Assembly (NCBI RefSeq): GCF_016859125.1 | Contig: NZ_CP069338.1 | Span: forward strand, 12,155,501-12,219,500 | Source of the DNA: Archangium violaceum | Lineage (GTDB): Bacteria; Myxococcota; Myxococcia; Myxococcales; Myxococcaceae | Direction of reading: 5' to 3' | DNA length: 64,000 nt | Shown here: piece after piece, positions 1 through 10,723 of the stretch | Layout: every line of letters begins with the position of its first letter | Position numbering within the stretch: position 1 is the first letter of the stretch | Notes under the pieces: model-generated | Seen by the model: the letters and a program-made list of their open reading frames with translations, nothing else | The model's database searches: none | What the model was told of the DNA's origin: nothing | Program-made: the position numbers and the translations under genes

Positions 1-55
1 GGGGCCGGAGCACCATCTGCTGCCGCGGCTCGCGGCCCTGGGTGACGAGGCTCAT
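1..55 (-). CDS. Possible 5' end of a divergent gene (partial)
   Basis: An ATG at 53-55 on the minus strand opens a frame that runs off the left edge after 18 codons (it begins MSLVTQGREP). The position, divergent from the oxidoreductase at 215, would suit a regulator, but there is no clear ribosome binding site and too little sequence to identify a family. Low confidence. Confidence 0.25.
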   Translation of the reverse strand, partial: MSLVTQGREPRQQMVLRP

Positions 56-214
56 TGCACCGGCAGGCTACCCCGGGGCCCGCCCGGGAGGGAGCCCATC
101 GCGGCTCTCCAGCGGACTCTCGCTTGATTTCACCTGGCCCCCTCGACAAGAGACGGACGCATCCAAGGTGTCCGCCACGAAGCGTCTTCCGATGAACAAG
201 ACGAGGAGATCCAG

Positions 215-1357
215 ATGAACACCCAGAAGCAGGAACAGGGGCTCGCACTTCGCTCGCGGGTGAGCTCCCAGGGAGAATTGGAGTTGTCGCTGGCGCGGGT
301 CGCGATCCCGGACCCCGCTCCCGACGAAGTCGTCATCCGCGTCGAAGCCTCGCCGATCAACCCCTCGGACCTGGGCCTGCTGCTGGGCCCGGCCGACATG
401 TCCACGGCCCGGGCCGGAGGAACGGCGGAAAGCCCCGTTGTCACGGCGACCATTCCGCAGCCGCTGCTGAAGGCCCTGGCGCCGCGTCTGGACAAGTCCC
501 TGCCCGTGGGCAACGAGGGCGCCGGCGTGGTGATCAAGGCGGGAGCCAATGCCCGGGAACTGCTCGGCAGGACCGTGGCCGCGCTGGCCGGTGGCATGTA
601 CTCCCAGTACCGGGTGCTCAAGGCGTCCCATTGCCTGGTCCTGCCGGAAGACGCGACCCCGGCCGAGGGTGCCTCCAGCTTCGTCAACCCGCTGACGGCG
701 CTGGGGATGGTCGAGACCATGCGTCGAGAGGGCCACAAGGCGCTGGTGCACACGGCCGCCGCCTCCAACCTCGGGCAGATGCTGAACAAGATCTGCCTCG
801 CGGACGGCATCGGGTTGGTGAACATCGTCCGGAACCCGGAACAGGTGGCGCTCCTGCGCGACCTCGGTGCGGTCCATGTGTATGACAGCACCTCGTCCAC
901 GTTCACCGAGGATCTGACCAGGGCCCTGGTGGAGACCGGCGCCACGCTCGCGTTCGACGCCACCGGTGGCGGGCAGCTCGCCGGGCAGATCCTGGCCTGC
1001 ATGGAGGCCGCAGCCAACCGCACCGCCACCACCTACAGTCCTTACGGGTCAACGATCCACAAGCAGGTCTATATCTACGGCAAGCTCGATCCACGCCCGA
1101 TAGAGCTCGGGGGCAACTTCGGCATGGCCTGGGGCGTGGGCGGCTGGCTGCTGACACCGTTCCTGGAGAAGATCGGACCTCAGGCCGCACAAAAGCTGCG
1201 TGACCGGGTGGCAGCCGAGCTGAAAACCACCTTCGCCAGTCATTACGCCGCGGAGCTCTCGCTGGCCGAGGCGCTGCGGCTCGACATGATCGCCGTCTAC
1301 AGCAAGCGCGCCACCGGCAAGAAGTACCTGATCAATCCCAACAAGGGCCTGCGCTAG
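215..1357 (+). CDS. MDR-family NAD(P)H-dependent oxidoreductase (zinc-binding dehydrogenase/quinone reductase-like)
   Basis: This 380-aa protein has the medium-chain dehydrogenase/reductase layout. An N-terminal GroES-like part has the IRVEASPINPSDLGLLLGP segment (about residues 45-65) and NEGAGVV near residue 95. A Rossmann-type nucleotide-binding half follows, with HTAAASNLGQ around 185 and the DLGAVHVYDS stretch typical of NADPH-using quinone reductases around 220. The Cys and His ligands of zinc alcohol dehydrogenases are not evident, so a zinc-free reductase acting on a quinone or enone is likely; the substrate cannot be told. The start is supported by GAGGAG about 6 nt upstream of the ATG. 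It stands alone and is convergent with the Mcr genes. Confidence 0.85.
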   Translation: MNTQKQEQGLALRSRVSSQGELELSLARVAIPDPAPDEVVIRVEASPINPSDLGLLLGPADMSTARAGGTAESPVVTATIPQPLLKALAPRLDKSLPVGNEGAGVVIKAGANARELLGRTVAALAGGMYSQYRVLKASHCLVLPEDATPAEGASSFVNPLTALGMVETMRREGHKALVHTAAASNLGQMLNKICLADGIGLVNIVRNPEQVALLRDLGAVHVYDSTSSTFTEDLTRALVETGATLAFDATGGGQLAGQILACMEAAANRTATTYSPYGSTIHKQVYIYGKLDPRPIELGGNFGMAWGVGGWLLTPFLEKIGPQAAQKLRDRVAAELKTTFASHYAAELSLAEALRLDMIAVYSKRATGKKYLINPNKGLR

Positions 1358-1410
1358 GCCGCTGGACCTCGCCCTCCTCGCGGCGGAAGAGCAGCCATGC
1401 GCGGCCCCCT

Positions 1411-2721
1411 TCAAGCCGCGCGCGGTTCGCCCAGCGCCAGCCAGCGCGCGAAGGCTTCACGTTCACGCTCGGCGTCCACGCCTTCACGTGGGTTCACCAG
1501 GTCCGCCAGCTCGTGGAGGTGGACGGGCCTGAGGACCACCGTGGCCCGGCGGCCGCCCTGGACGACATCGTTGATCTCGACGACCTGCTCCCGGGCCTTC
1601 GAGGCCATGGTCGGATAGAGGATGGCCGCGCTCCCCGTGGAGCCCTGACTCAGCGCGTAGATGGCGAGCTGGTAGAGCATGTTCCGTGGGAGCTGCGTCT
1701 CCCACAGGTCTCGGTATTTCGCATCGAGCAGTGCGAGCACACGCTGCCCCCGCAGGATGGCGAAGTCGGGCCTCGGAGCGGGCGGCTGACGCCTCCGGGG
1801 ATTGTGGGTCGCGGCATAGGCCATCATCCCATCGAGGCGGAACTCATCGCGCACGGTGAGGTCTCGCAGGTTCTCCCTCAAGAACCGCGACAGGAGCGCT
1901 TGGAAGAAGCGGTTCATGTCGAAGAGGAACCCCGGGATCTCCACCTCGCGCGAAGACGCCTCCTGGGTCGTCCCCTGCGCGTCGAGCAGCACCCCGATGA
2001 TGGACAGCGCCGGCCGGTAGGCAGCCGTCATCCGGTCGGTCTCGCGGATGATCCGCTCCAGGAGCGACGGATACAGCGTCACGCGCTGAACACCCTGAAG
2101 CAGCGCATCGAGCAGGTGGAGCCGGGTCCGGAGCCCCACGTCGTCCGTGAGCCGCAGGGCCAGGAAGAGCCCCGCACGCAGCACCTGGTTGAGCGGGTGG
2201 TCCTCCAGCCGGGGATGGTGCGAGCAGCGCAGCGCCGCCCGGCCCGAGCCGGCGTGCCGCATCCACCAGCCCAGGTCGATCCTTCCCCGGGGACTCGCGA
2301 GCTCCTCCTCCCGGCGCACATACCCACGATGCAGGCCCCGGCGGATGAGCTCCTGGGTCTCCGCCTCGAGCTGATGGATGAGGAGATCCTGGAACGCCCA
2401 GGTGGAGGTCCCCTGCTCCAGTCCCGAGAAGAGCTTGAGGTTCCGCAATCCGTAGGCGTAGCGCAGCAGCGAGAGGAGCTGCGCCCCCTGCAACTTGGGG
2501 CGGATGATGACGGGCAGGCTCCCGAGCCGGAGGGTTCCCACATAGGACGTCGCCTCGAGGCGCAGGCCCGTCTTGAAATCCCACACCCGGAGCATGCGGC
2601 ACCGGTCGAGGTACTCCGCCAGCTCGCGCACCTCGGGCTCGTCGTCCAGATGGATGGGAGCCCCGCGCGGACCGCCCTCCGGAGGCCAGCTCCGCCATTC
2701 CGAGAGCTCGGCGGGGCTCAT
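1411..2721 (-). CDS. mcrC: McrC-family nuclease subunit of a type IV (McrBC) restriction system
   Basis: A 436-aa protein with the McrC family arrangement: an N-terminal region with the [17 protein letters not shown] strand pattern (about 57-75), a helical middle, and a C-terminal PD-(D/E)xK nuclease core. In the core, RPDF (about 316) and the DAKY of [10 protein letters not shown] (about 333) supply the acidic and lysine residues. In the known system McrC is the endonuclease that cuts DNA when the McrB GTPase ring translocates from modified cytosines. The ATG overlaps the stop codon of the upstream mcrB gene by 4 nt, so the two are translationally coupled. The length and motifs look intact. 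Confidence 0.9.
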   Translation of the reverse strand: MSPAELSEWRSWPPEGGPRGAPIHLDDEPEVRELAEYLDRCRMLRVWDFKTGLRLEATSYVGTLRLGSLPVIIRPKLQGAQLLSLLRYAYGLRNLKLFSGLEQGTSTWAFQDLLIHQLEAETQELIRRGLHRGYVRREEELASPRGRIDLGWWMRHAGSGRAALRCSHHPRLEDHPLNQVLRAGLFLALRLTDDVGLRTRLHLLDALLQGVQRVTLYPSLLERIIRETDRMTAAYRPALSIIGVLLDAQGTTQEASSREVEIPGFLFDMNRFFQALLSRFLRENLRDLTVRDEFRLDGMMAYAATHNPRRRQPPAPRPDFAILRGQRVLALLDAKYRDLWETQLPRNMLYQLAIYALSQGSTGSAAILYPTMASKAREQVVEINDVVQGGRRATVVLRPVHLHELADLVNPREGVDAEREREAFARWLALGEPRAA

Positions 2722-5039
2722 GGCTCGTCAGGCTCCGTGCCGACGCCATCCTCGTCCTCCATGAGGTCCCGGGCGCTCGCCTCCGAGGCGATCACCGGCG
2801 CCGACGAGCCGATCTCCGGGCTCGGAGCGAGGAGCGCCTGGATCAGCTCCGGCTGCCGGGCTGGATCGAACAACTCGTGACGCACCCGCTGCTCCTTGCG
2901 GCTCACCAGGCCGTTGCCAAGAATCTTCTCCAGGGCGGCCCAGTCCTCGTAGCAGTACTCCTCCAGCAGCGGAATGAGATCCTCCTGCACCACGCGCGAG
3001 AACGGGTGGAAGTCCGTGAGGGGCTCTCCGCGCTCCATGAGGTAGGCATGGCCGACCTGCAGGTTGCGCCCGTCACGCCCGACGTGCTCGCAGATGCGCG
3101 CGTTGAGCGCCTTCAGCCACGGGCCGAGCGGGATACCCTCCACCATGGCATTCCCGAGTCGCGTGAAGTCCGGCATCAACTCCAGGAAGCCGAACCGGCG
3201 CCGCAACGCCGTGTCGAGCAGCGCGATGGAGCGATCCGCCGTGTTCATCGTGCCCACGAGGTAGACGTTCTCCGGCACCTGGAACGGAGCACCGCTCATC
3301 GGCAGGAGGATGGGCTTGCCCCGCTTGCTCTTCTCCATCACCGTGAGCAGCTCGCCCATGATGCGCGGGATGTCGCCCCGGTTGATCTCATCGATGATGA
3401 GGTAGAAGCGCAGGTGGGGCCGGCGCTGTGCATCCAGGCACAGACGTTTGAAGATGCCGTCGCGCAGCACGAAGCGCATCGGCCCACCCGAGCCATCATC
3501 CCGAGGCCGGTAGCCCTCGAGGAACTCCTCGTAGCCATACGAGGGGTGGAAGCAGCACATGCGGACCAGCGGGCCCTCCGCCTCCGTCCCCTTCGTGATG
3601 GCGTCCTGCTGCTCGGCGTTGAGGGCCACGAAGGGCGCCCCGAAGGCCGCGTGCGCGGACAGGTCCCGCACCGTCTGCTCGGCGAGATAGGTCTTCCCCG
3701 TGCCCGGTGGTCCATAGAGGATGACCTGCCCCTTGCGCTCCAGCACGGCCTGGATACGACCGTGTATACCGGGGAGGCTGGGGGTCGGGTACCCGCCCTG
3801 CGCGCTCCTGGGCACGGGCCTGGGCGTGGGGGTGGAGGCTGGCGCCGAGGAGCTCAACAGGTGCTTCTCGATGGCGACGATGCTCTCGGAGGAGTCCACC
3901 TCGCGAAGCAGGGTCTGCGAGTCGGCGCCAATGCCCTCGGGGAGCTGAAACCCGTCCAGGGACAACCACTTGACGCGATGGCGGTGGGCGAAGTCCGACG
4001 AGGGCTCATAGGAGTAGCGCCCCTCGACGCGTCCCACGCCCAGGACCCGCTCTCCCCTCGTGGCGAGAACGAAGTCCCCCTCGAGCACCTTCACCACGAA
4101 GGAGAAGAGCTGCTTGGACACCGTCCCCTGCCGCGGAGCCAGTCCTCCGTGGCTCCCCAGGAGGGCCCCCAGTCGCTTCAAGCCATCCCGATCGGGGGTC
4201 ATCTCCGAGAGATCTCCCAGCGCCCGCCCTTCCACCGCGACGCAGTTCCCCTCCCGCATCATGGGCCAGTGCGCGGTGGGCCCGCTCCCGCCCAACGTGC
4301 CGAGGCACCAATACCGGTGCGGGCTGCCATTGCGCGACTTGAGCAAACGGGTCGCGGTGTTCATGGGAACGTCGAGCTCCTTCGCGAGGGCGACGAAACG
4401 GCCCGCGCACACGTACCGCCCCTCGCCTCCAGGCGGAATCTGGAGGAGCTTCATCAGGTGGAACCGCTGGTAGTCGGCGTTGTGGTAGTCGTCGAGCTTG
4501 TCGGGAAACAGCAGGCTCCAGTACTTGTGACTCCAGGACAGGTCGCCGAGCTCGGGTGCCGCGGCCTCGAGCTGCTCCTGGAGCCGGAGATAGTCCGAGT
4601 CGCTCCCGTCGGACGGAAACCGCTCGAGCAGCCTGGCGCCGAGGAGGAGTTGATCGCGGTGCCGCTGCGCGATCCGGATCGCCTCGGACTGGGAGAGCTC
4701 TCGCTGGTTGTGGGGGCTGCCCGTCATCCAGGCGCCCGTCTCCTTTCGCCGGTAGATGCCGAACTTGAGCGCGCTCCCCCCGGCGATGCTCCCGAAGATG
4801 GCCGGAAACTCCTCGTCGTCCTTGAACTCGAGCCAGTACACCAGCCCGTCGCGCCGACCGTGGTCGTGCATCAGCGACAGCAGCTCATCCCCGTCCAGGT
4901 TGCGCAGCCGCTCCGGACCGAAGCGCTCCCGGAAGAGCGCGTAGAACCCCTCGAGCTGTGCCCGCGAATGGAGCTTTCCCTCGTCATCGAGCTTGCGCTC
5001 GGTCTCCTTGAGCGCGTGGATGAGCCTTTCATCGAGCAC
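2718..5039 (-). CDS. mcrB: McrB-type AAA+ GTPase of a type IV restriction system
   Basis: A 773-aa protein. The C-terminal half is an AAA+ domain with Walker A GPPGTGKT (about 441-448), Walker [12 protein letters not shown] (about 545-555) and the signature MNTADRS loop (about 597-603) of the McrB subfamily, followed by the arginine-rich sensor segment TALRRRFGF. The first 430 residues are unlike the small N-terminal domain of E. coli McrB. They contain a possible EVE/PUA-like stretch around 310-370 ([17 protein letters not shown]), a fold that in other systems reads modified bases, so target choice may differ. The start is GTG at 5039, preceded by AGGAG with 7 nt spacing. It forms a two-gene operon with mcrC and defends against modified foreign DNA by inference. 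Confidence 0.9.
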   Translation of the reverse strand: MLDERLIHALKETERKLDDEGKLHSRAQLEGFYALFRERFGPERLRNLDGDELLSLMHDHGRRDGLVYWLEFKDDEEFPAIFGSIAGGSALKFGIYRRKETGAWMTGSPHNQRELSQSEAIRIAQRHRDQLLLGARLLERFPSDGSDSDYLRLQEQLEAAAPELGDLSWSHKYWSLLFPDKLDDYHNADYQRFHLMKLLQIPPGGEGRYVCAGRFVALAKELDVPMNTATRLLKSRNGSPHRYWCLGTLGGSGPTAHWPMMREGNCVAVEGRALGDLSEMTPDRDGLKRLGALLGSHGGLAPRQGTVSKQLFSFVVKVLEGDFVLATRGERVLGVGRVEGRYSYEPSSDFAHRHRVKWLSLDGFQLPEGIGADSQTLLREVDSSESIVAIEKHLLSSSAPASTPTPRPVPRSAQGGYPTPSLPGIHGRIQAVLERKGQVILYGPPGTGKTYLAEQTVRDLSAHAAFGAPFVALNAEQQDAITKGTEAEGPLVRMCCFHPSYGYEEFLEGYRPRDDGSGGPMRFVLRDGIFKRLCLDAQRRPHLRFYLIIDEINRGDIPRIMGELLTVMEKSKRGKPILLPMSGAPFQVPENVYLVGTMNTADRSIALLDTALRRRFGFLELMPDFTRLGNAMVEGIPLGPWLKALNARICEHVGRDGRNLQVGHAYLMERGEPLTDFHPFSRVVQEDLIPLLEEYCYEDWAALEKILGNGLVSRKEQRVRHELFDPARQPELIQALLAPSPEIGSSAPVIASEASARDLMEDEDGVGTEPDEP

Positions 5040-5116
5040 GCAGGGTCTCCTCTGGGTATTGACCTGCTCTCGACGCTCGATACCACGGGCTCACTCCCCG
5101 AGGGATGTGCTCATCG

Positions 5117-8100
5117 TCATCCTGTTTCCGACCCCGTGAGGTGTGCGCCTTGCCGTGCACGACACGCCTCGGTGAACGGAAGCTCCAGTGTGGCCACGGC
5201 GCCCTTGCCGGGACCCTCGCTCTCCAGCATGAGGCTTCCGCTCAAGAGCTGCGCCGCCAACGCGCTCGAGTGCAGCCCGAAGCCGTGGCCGTCCTTGCGC
5301 GTGGTGAAGCCGTGCGCGAACAACTTCCCCTTCATCTCCGGTGCGAATCCCACCCCATCATCCACCACCTGGATGCGCGCCATTCCCCCTTCCGCCGCCA
5401 GCCTCACCCACATGTTGCGCTTCCCCTCGGGTACTCCGTCCAGCGCGTGCTTCGCGTTGCTGATCAGATTGATGAGGATCTGCAGCACCTTGTGCTTGTC
5501 CACGTGCACCCTGGGCACCGGCGATAGCGTGCGATGGACGGTGACTCCGTGGCGCTGCAGCGCCGGCAGCTGGATTCTCAGCGCGTCGTCGATGAGCCGG
5601 GCCAGGTCGCACTCCTCCGTCATCAGCGAGGTCCTGGCGTAGGTCTGCTGCACCTGGACGATGGCGCGGATGTGCTCGACGTGCTGGCCCATCGCATCCA
5701 TGTCTTCCATCAATCGCATCTGCTCACGCATCATCTCGTCAGCCACCGCCGACAGGTAGTCCGGCAGGCGGCTGCCACGCGGATCCTTCGTCAGGAAGTC
5801 CGCCAATCCCTCTCTGTTCTCCAGCAGCAGGGCCGAGGCCTGCTTCAACCGGCCCACGCGCGAGCTGCCCACGGCCTTGCGCATCATCTCGAGGTTGATG
5901 ACGGCACTGGTGAGCACATTGCCCACGTTGTGCAGCACGTTGGAGGCGATCTCGGCCATTCCCACCTCGCGGGCGGTGTCCACGAGCCGGGCCTGGGCCT
6001 GCTGGAGCTCACGCGTGCGCTCCTCCACCCGTTGCTCCAAGGCGTCATTGGCCTGACGCAGCTCCATCCTGGCGCGCTGCACGTCCGCATACAGCCGCGC
6101 GTTCTCGATGGAGATGGCCGCCTGCGAGGCGATGTGCCCCAGGAGTGCCAGGCGCGCCGGGCTGAAGGCGTTGGTGGCCAGGTTGTTCTCCAGGTAGAGC
6201 GCTCCGGAGAATTGCTCCTGTCTGAGCAGCGGCAGGCACAGCACCGAGCGCGAGCCGCCGCGCTTCAGGTACTCATCGGACGAGAAGGGATGGGGCTTGG
6301 AGGCATCGCCAATGAGCACGTGCTCCCGTGTGCGCCGGACGTAGGCGAGGAGCGTCCATGGAAGCTCACCGTCCGGCGAGGCATCGGAGATGGCCGCCAC
6401 GGAGAGTGTTTCCCCGTCCGGCAGCAGCAGAGCTCCTCTCTGGGCTCCCGCGTTCTCGATCGCGGCCCCCAGCAGCGTCGTCACCAGCTTCTCCAAGACG
6501 ATCTCGCTGGAGACGGCCTGCTGGGCCTTGACGATGGTGAGCGCGTCGATCCGGGTCGAGTTCGTACTGCTGGTGGTCTGCGCATCCTTGGGGGATTCCG
6601 AGAATGCGAGGTGCGGCCACTGGGACTCCAGGTGCTGGACCTTGCCCAGGGCGCCCCACTGCTTGTAGGCCGCATGGGCCTCGCGTGCGAAGGCATGGGC
6701 GACGATGGGGGCCTGCCGCGTGTGCCAGTAGTTCGCCGCGAGCTCACAGGCCAGTCCCATGTAATGGGTGGCACCGTTCTCGCGAGCCGAGCGGATGGCC
6801 TCCTCGTAGGCGCGCGTCGCCTCATCTGGCCGTCCCTCGAGGCGGGCCAGCTCCGCGGAGACCAGCCGCTCGTGCGCGTGGAAGTTCTCGGGGCAGTTCT
6901 CCGCCCACTCCGCGAGCTGCTGTTGGTGACGCCGGATGTCCTCGAGGAGCCGCTGCTGCTCCCGCGGCGTTGCCTTCTCGAAGCACGCGGCCAGGGTCAA
7001 GGCGCGATAGAGCCCGTATTCCCTGAGAAAGATCCCGCCTATCATGGACCAGACCAGCTCGGCCGCCGTGTCCGCTGCTTCCCGGGCCTCCTCATGGGCG
7101 CCGCACATGAAGCACGACTGGAGCTTGATGATCCAATAGATGCACCGCATGAGGGCCATGCGATCAGGCGTCAGCCTGGCCTCGAATGCCCGCGTATCGA
7201 AGCCGTCCCTGCTCAGCGTGCTGAATGCGAGCGAGTGCCCGCGCATCTGCTGCACGTAGGCCTGGCAGCAGAGGAGCATGTCCATCGGATCCAGGATTCC
7301 GGTCCTGCTCAAGAACTCGCCGTGCGCGACCGACTCCAGGTAGACCTCCTCCAGGTTGTTCCCCATGGCGAGGCGGTTCTGGATGAGCGTGCTGCAGAGG
7401 AAACCCGCGTTCAGCAAATCCCCTTCCTGGAGCGCGTGTTGGAAGCATCTGAGGGTGATTTCATGCACGGCGGGGAGAGGCCGGGCCCAGTAACAGCTGA
7501 CCAGCAGCCCATAGACCACCCTCGACCGACGGTCGGACAGGTTGTACCGATCGACGAACTCACAGGCGAGCATGCCCAGGGCCTCGCCTTCCCGGTACCG
7601 CTTGAAGAAAGCGCCGGTCGTCACCCCGAACCAACAAATTCCTACCAGCGCTGCCTCCGTGATGCCGTGGCGGAGGGTGAGGGAAACCACCCTGCTGAGA
7701 TTGATGATGAGCAGGTGGTTGTCGCTGAAGTAGGCCGGACCGAAGAGCATGGCAAGGACGCTCATCACCAGCTTCATGTCCGGATCGGTCATGGGTGGCA
7801 GGTCGATGAGGCTCTCGATGGAACGATTTCCCAGCAGCGCCCACACCTCCTCATGGGCGGCCATCGCCTCCTCCCAGGTGGGGTGCCGCGAGAGCGGCAT
7901 GCCTAACACGTTGAGGCATTTCAGCAGGCAGGTGAGGGCCCCCTGGATGTCGCCCGTGACGAGACCGATGTCACTCCTCAGGCAGTAGGCGGCCACGGTG
8001 TCCGCGCGGGTCCGCGCCCGGGAGATGAGCTCTTCTATCAGTTGGTGCGCATCGGCGATGTTCCTGCTCAAGTGCGCGCACTTCGCTCGCGCGAACAGCA

Positions 8101-10426
8101 CCTTGAAGGTCAGCTCGTAGTCCGTTTCCCAGGGGTCTCCAGGAATGAGCGCGAAGGCCGTCGTGAAGTAGGTGATGGCGGGGCCGAGCGCCACCGCGCT
8201 CTCCGCTTTCCGCCCTGCCTCGGCGTTCAATCGCGCGAGGTGGTGGCGCTCCGAGGGCTCCTCGAGCAGGTCCGCACCCACGTTGAGCTGGCTCACCACG
8301 TCGAAGAGCGACTCGCGCACTTCCTCCTGCGACAGGCTCTTCAGCAGCAACCGGCCGATGCGCAGGTGGACGGCCTTGCGCTCGGCCTCGGAGAGGAGGG
8401 AATGGGCCGCCTGTTGGATGCGGTCGTGAAGGAAGCGGTACTGCTCCGGACCTGTGCGCACCAACATGCCTTCCAGGAGCGCGGGCTCGAGCTCCTGCTC
8501 CACCACCTCCACCTCGGTCTGGGAGAGGGTACCCAACAGCTGGAGGGAGAAGGCATTGCCCGCGCACGCCGCCAGCCGCAGCTGGTGCTGTGTGCCAGGA
8601 GGGAGCTGGAGCAGCCTCCCCACCATGAAGTCGACGATGTTCTCCGAGTACCCCCGGGCCTGCACGCCTTCGACATCCCACCGCCAGCCTCCGCCGGGCA
8701 TGCGCACCAGCAGGCCATCCTGGTGGAGTGTCACCAGGAACTGCAGCAGGAAGAAGGGATTGCCACCCGTCTTTTCGTGCACCAGCGCCGCGAGGGGAAC
8801 GACCACCTCCCTGTCCGCGACCGGCAGCGTATCGTCCACCAACTGCTCCAACTGCGCCACGCTCAGTGGCTCCAGGCGGAGCTCCGTCATCCGCGCGCCT
8901 GCCTTGCGCACCTCCTCCAGCACCGATATCAACGGGTGCGAGGGGCTCACCTCGTTATCCCGGTAGGCACCCATCCACAGCACCGGTGGGCTCTCCGGCT
9001 GTAGGAGTAATTGTTCGAGCAACCGCAGGCTGGCCAGGTCCGCCCACTGCAGATCATCCAGGAACACCACCAGCGGATGCTCCTTCGTGGCGAACACGGA
9101 CGTGAACTGGCGGACCACCCGGTAGAAACGGTTCTGCGCCTCGCTGGGGGGCACCTCCTGGAGCGCGGGCTGCGGGCCCACCAGCACTTCCAACTGGGGC
9201 ACCAGGTCCACGAGCAGCTGGCCCTGCCCCTCCCAGGCCTGGTTCACCCGCTCACGCCACCGCGCGAGCTCCTCGTCACTCCCCGCGAGCAGTTGCTGCA
9301 CCAGTCCGCGGAGGGCCTGCGCCAGTGCCGTGTACGGAATGTCCCGCTGGAACTGGTCGAACTTGCCGCTCAGGAAGAAGCCGCGCCGTTGCACCACGGG
9401 CTTGTGCAACTCGTGCACCACCGAGGACTTGCCAATCCCCGAGTATCCGCTGACCAGGAACAGCTCCGGCCTGCCCGTGCGCGCCACGCGCTCGAAGCCC
9501 TCGAGCAGGGCGGACACCTGCGCTTCACGCCCGTAGAGTCGTTGCGGCAGTTGGAATCGGTTGGGCGTGTCCTGCGTGCCCAGCGAGAACACCTCCTGTT
9601 CGTTCCGGCTCAGCGCCTGGCGGCAGCGCTCCAGGTCCGCCAGGAGTCCCTCGGCGCTCTGGTAGCGATCCTCGGCCACCTTCGCCAGCAGCTTGAGCAC
9701 GAGGGCGGAGAGGGCCAGCGGCACCCGAGGGTTCAGCTCGTGCGGTGGCCGTGGCGTCCGCGTCATGTGCGCGTGGAACCACGCGAGCGCATCGTTCGCC
9801 TGGAAGGGGCGCTGCCCGGTCAACAGCTCGTAGAACGTCACGCCCAACGAGTAGAAGTCCGTACGGTAGTCCACCGTGCGGTTCATGCGCCCCGTCTGCT
9901 CCGGAGACATGTAGGCCAGCGTCCCCTCGATCAAGTTCGTCGGGGCCGCATCCAGGTGCTCCACCTGCTGCAACGTGGCCACGCCGAAGTCGATGAGCCG
10001 CGGCTCACCCGAGGGCTCCACGATGATGTTGGAGGGTTTGATGTCCTTGTGGATGACGTTGCGGCAGTGGACCTCGCCCAGGGTGGAGACCAGCGAGAAG
10101 GCCAGACCCAGGAACCGGGAGACCTCCATCGGCTGGCCCGTGGCCTCGGACAAGGTCTCGCCTTGCACCCGCTCCAGCAGCAGCAGGGGCCTGTCGCGAA
10201 GCCGCTCACAGGCGTAGGGCGTGGCCACCCCGCGCACGTTTCGCAGTCGTTGCAGGATGGCGAACTCCCGCCGGTACCTCTCGCTCTCGCTGGGGCCGGG
10301 CGAGGGAGTCATCGGCGTCTTGATGATGACGGGGAGGCCATCGGCCTCGCGCACGGCCTGGAACAGCGCGTTCGAGCCCGTCGCTCGGATGGTTCCAACA
10401 ACCCTGTAGCCCGGGATGTTCAACAT
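5117..10426 (-). CDS. Ser/Thr kinase - AAA ATPase - TPR - GAF - histidine kinase hybrid signalling protein
   Basis: About 1769 aa, a multidomain sensor type common in myxobacteria. In order: a Ser/Thr kinase domain (residues 8-270, HKDIKPSN near 125 with Lys in place of the usual Arg, DFGVA near 145); an AAA ATPase with Walker A GYSGIGKSS near 329 and FLDDLQWAD; a long helical TPR-like region (about 650-1280); a GAF domain (about 1300-1450); a coiled coil (1452-1480); then a histidine kinase with H-box VLHNVGNVL near 1495, N-box INLISNAKHAL near 1650 and GHGFGLH near 1712. The chosen start is ATG 10426 (MLNIPGYRVV), because kinase homology starts there and AAGGA sits 8 nt upstream. The open frame extends 80 codons further but that part looks non-coding. 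Soluble; no partner response regulator is adjacent. Confidence 0.92.
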   Translation of the reverse strand: MLNIPGYRVVGTIRATGSNALFQAVREADGLPVIIKTPMTPSPGPSESERYRREFAILQRLRNVRGVATPYACERLRDRPLLLLERVQGETLSEATGQPMEVSRFLGLAFSLVSTLGEVHCRNVIHKDIKPSNIIVEPSGEPRLIDFGVATLQQVEHLDAAPTNLIEGTLAYMSPEQTGRMNRTVDYRTDFYSLGVTFYELLTGQRPFQANDALAWFHAHMTRTPRPPHELNPRVPLALSALVLKLLAKVAEDRYQSAEGLLADLERCRQALSRNEQEVFSLGTQDTPNRFQLPQRLYGREAQVSALLEGFERVARTGRPELFLVSGYSGIGKSSVVHELHKPVVQRRGFFLSGKFDQFQRDIPYTALAQALRGLVQQLLAGSDEELARWRERVNQAWEGQGQLLVDLVPQLEVLVGPQPALQEVPPSEAQNRFYRVVRQFTSVFATKEHPLVVFLDDLQWADLASLRLLEQLLLQPESPPVLWMGAYRDNEVSPSHPLISVLEEVRKAGARMTELRLEPLSVAQLEQLVDDTLPVADREVVVPLAALVHEKTGGNPFFLLQFLVTLHQDGLLVRMPGGGWRWDVEGVQARGYSENIVDFMVGRLLQLPPGTQHQLRLAACAGNAFSLQLLGTLSQTEVEVVEQELEPALLEGMLVRTGPEQYRFLHDRIQQAAHSLLSEAERKAVHLRIGRLLLKSLSQEEVRESLFDVVSQLNVGADLLEEPSERHHLARLNAEAGRKAESAVALGPAITYFTTAFALIPGDPWETDYELTFKVLFARAKCAHLSRNIADAHQLIEELISRARTRADTVAAYCLRSDIGLVTGDIQGALTCLLKCLNVLGMPLSRHPTWEEAMAAHEEVWALLGNRSIESLIDLPPMTDPDMKLVMSVLAMLFGPAYFSDNHLLIINLSRVVSLTLRHGITEAALVGICWFGVTTGAFFKRYREGEALGMLACEFVDRYNLSDRRSRVVYGLLVSCYWARPLPAVHEITLRCFQHALQEGDLLNAGFLCSTLIQNRLAMGNNLEEVYLESVAHGEFLSRTGILDPMDMLLCCQAYVQQMRGHSLAFSTLSRDGFDTRAFEARLTPDRMALMRCIYWIIKLQSCFMCGAHEEAREAADTAAELVWSMIGGIFLREYGLYRALTLAACFEKATPREQQRLLEDIRRHQQQLAEWAENCPENFHAHERLVSAELARLEGRPDEATRAYEEAIRSARENGATHYMGLACELAANYWHTRQAPIVAHAFAREAHAAYKQWGALGKVQHLESQWPHLAFSESPKDAQTTSSTNSTRIDALTIVKAQQAVSSEIVLEKLVTTLLGAAIENAGAQRGALLLPDGETLSVAAISDASPDGELPWTLLAYVRRTREHVLIGDASKPHPFSSDEYLKRGGSRSVLCLPLLRQEQFSGALYLENNLATNAFSPARLALLGHIASQAAISIENARLYADVQRARMELRQANDALEQRVEERTRELQQAQARLVDTAREVGMAEIASNVLHNVGNVLTSAVINLEMMRKAVGSSRVGRLKQASALLLENREGLADFLTKDPRGSRLPDYLSAVADEMMREQMRLMEDMDAMGQHVEHIRAIVQVQQTYARTSLMTEECDLARLIDDALRIQLPALQRHGVTVHRTLSPVPRVHVDKHKVLQILINLISNAKHALDGVPEGKRNMWVRLAAEGGMARIQVVDDGVGFAPEMKGKLFAHGFTTRKDGHGFGLHSSALAAQLLSGSLMLESEGPGKGAVATLELPFTEACRARQGAHLTGSETG

Positions 10427-10458
10427 GAGGAGTGTCCTTGTCGAGGAGTGTCCTTGTC
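10427..10458 (-). repeat. Two perfect 16-bp tandem repeats in the leader of the hybrid kinase gene
   Basis: The unit gaggagtgtccttgtc (plus strand) occurs at 10427-10442 and again directly at 10443-10458. Read in the gene's direction each copy contains AAGGA, so the ribosome binding site of the kinase is itself duplicated. The rest of the gap to the next gene (10459-10723, 265 bp) shows no other clear feature. Confidence 0.8.
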
Positions 10459-10723
10459 GGCGAGAAGCGGTCTCCACGACATCGCCGCGCCAGATCGCGG
10501 GAGCGTATCCGTTCGGGGGTGGGCGCGCTTCGATCGGGAAAGGACACCCGTGACGTGCCCCCGGAGCGCTGCCGAGGAAACATGCCATCGGAGTGCCGCC
10601 TGGAGATGCTGGCTGTCCTGCCAGGTTCTCAGCGAGTAAAGGGACCGCCAGGACACGCAAACCCATCCCGGGTCATGCCACGCGTGTAGATGGCACGGGG
10701 CACCCCTCTCCCGTGGGAATGAC

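Noticed and set aside
2877-5642. A 921-codon plus-strand frame opposite mcrB and the hybrid kinase
   Set aside because: It is the antisense shadow of GC-rich codons; the minus-strand proteins have clear motifs.
10427-10666. An N-terminal extension of the hybrid kinase to a start at 10666
   Set aside because: Ribosome binding site and kinase homology both point to the ATG at 10426; the extension covers the tandem repeat leader.
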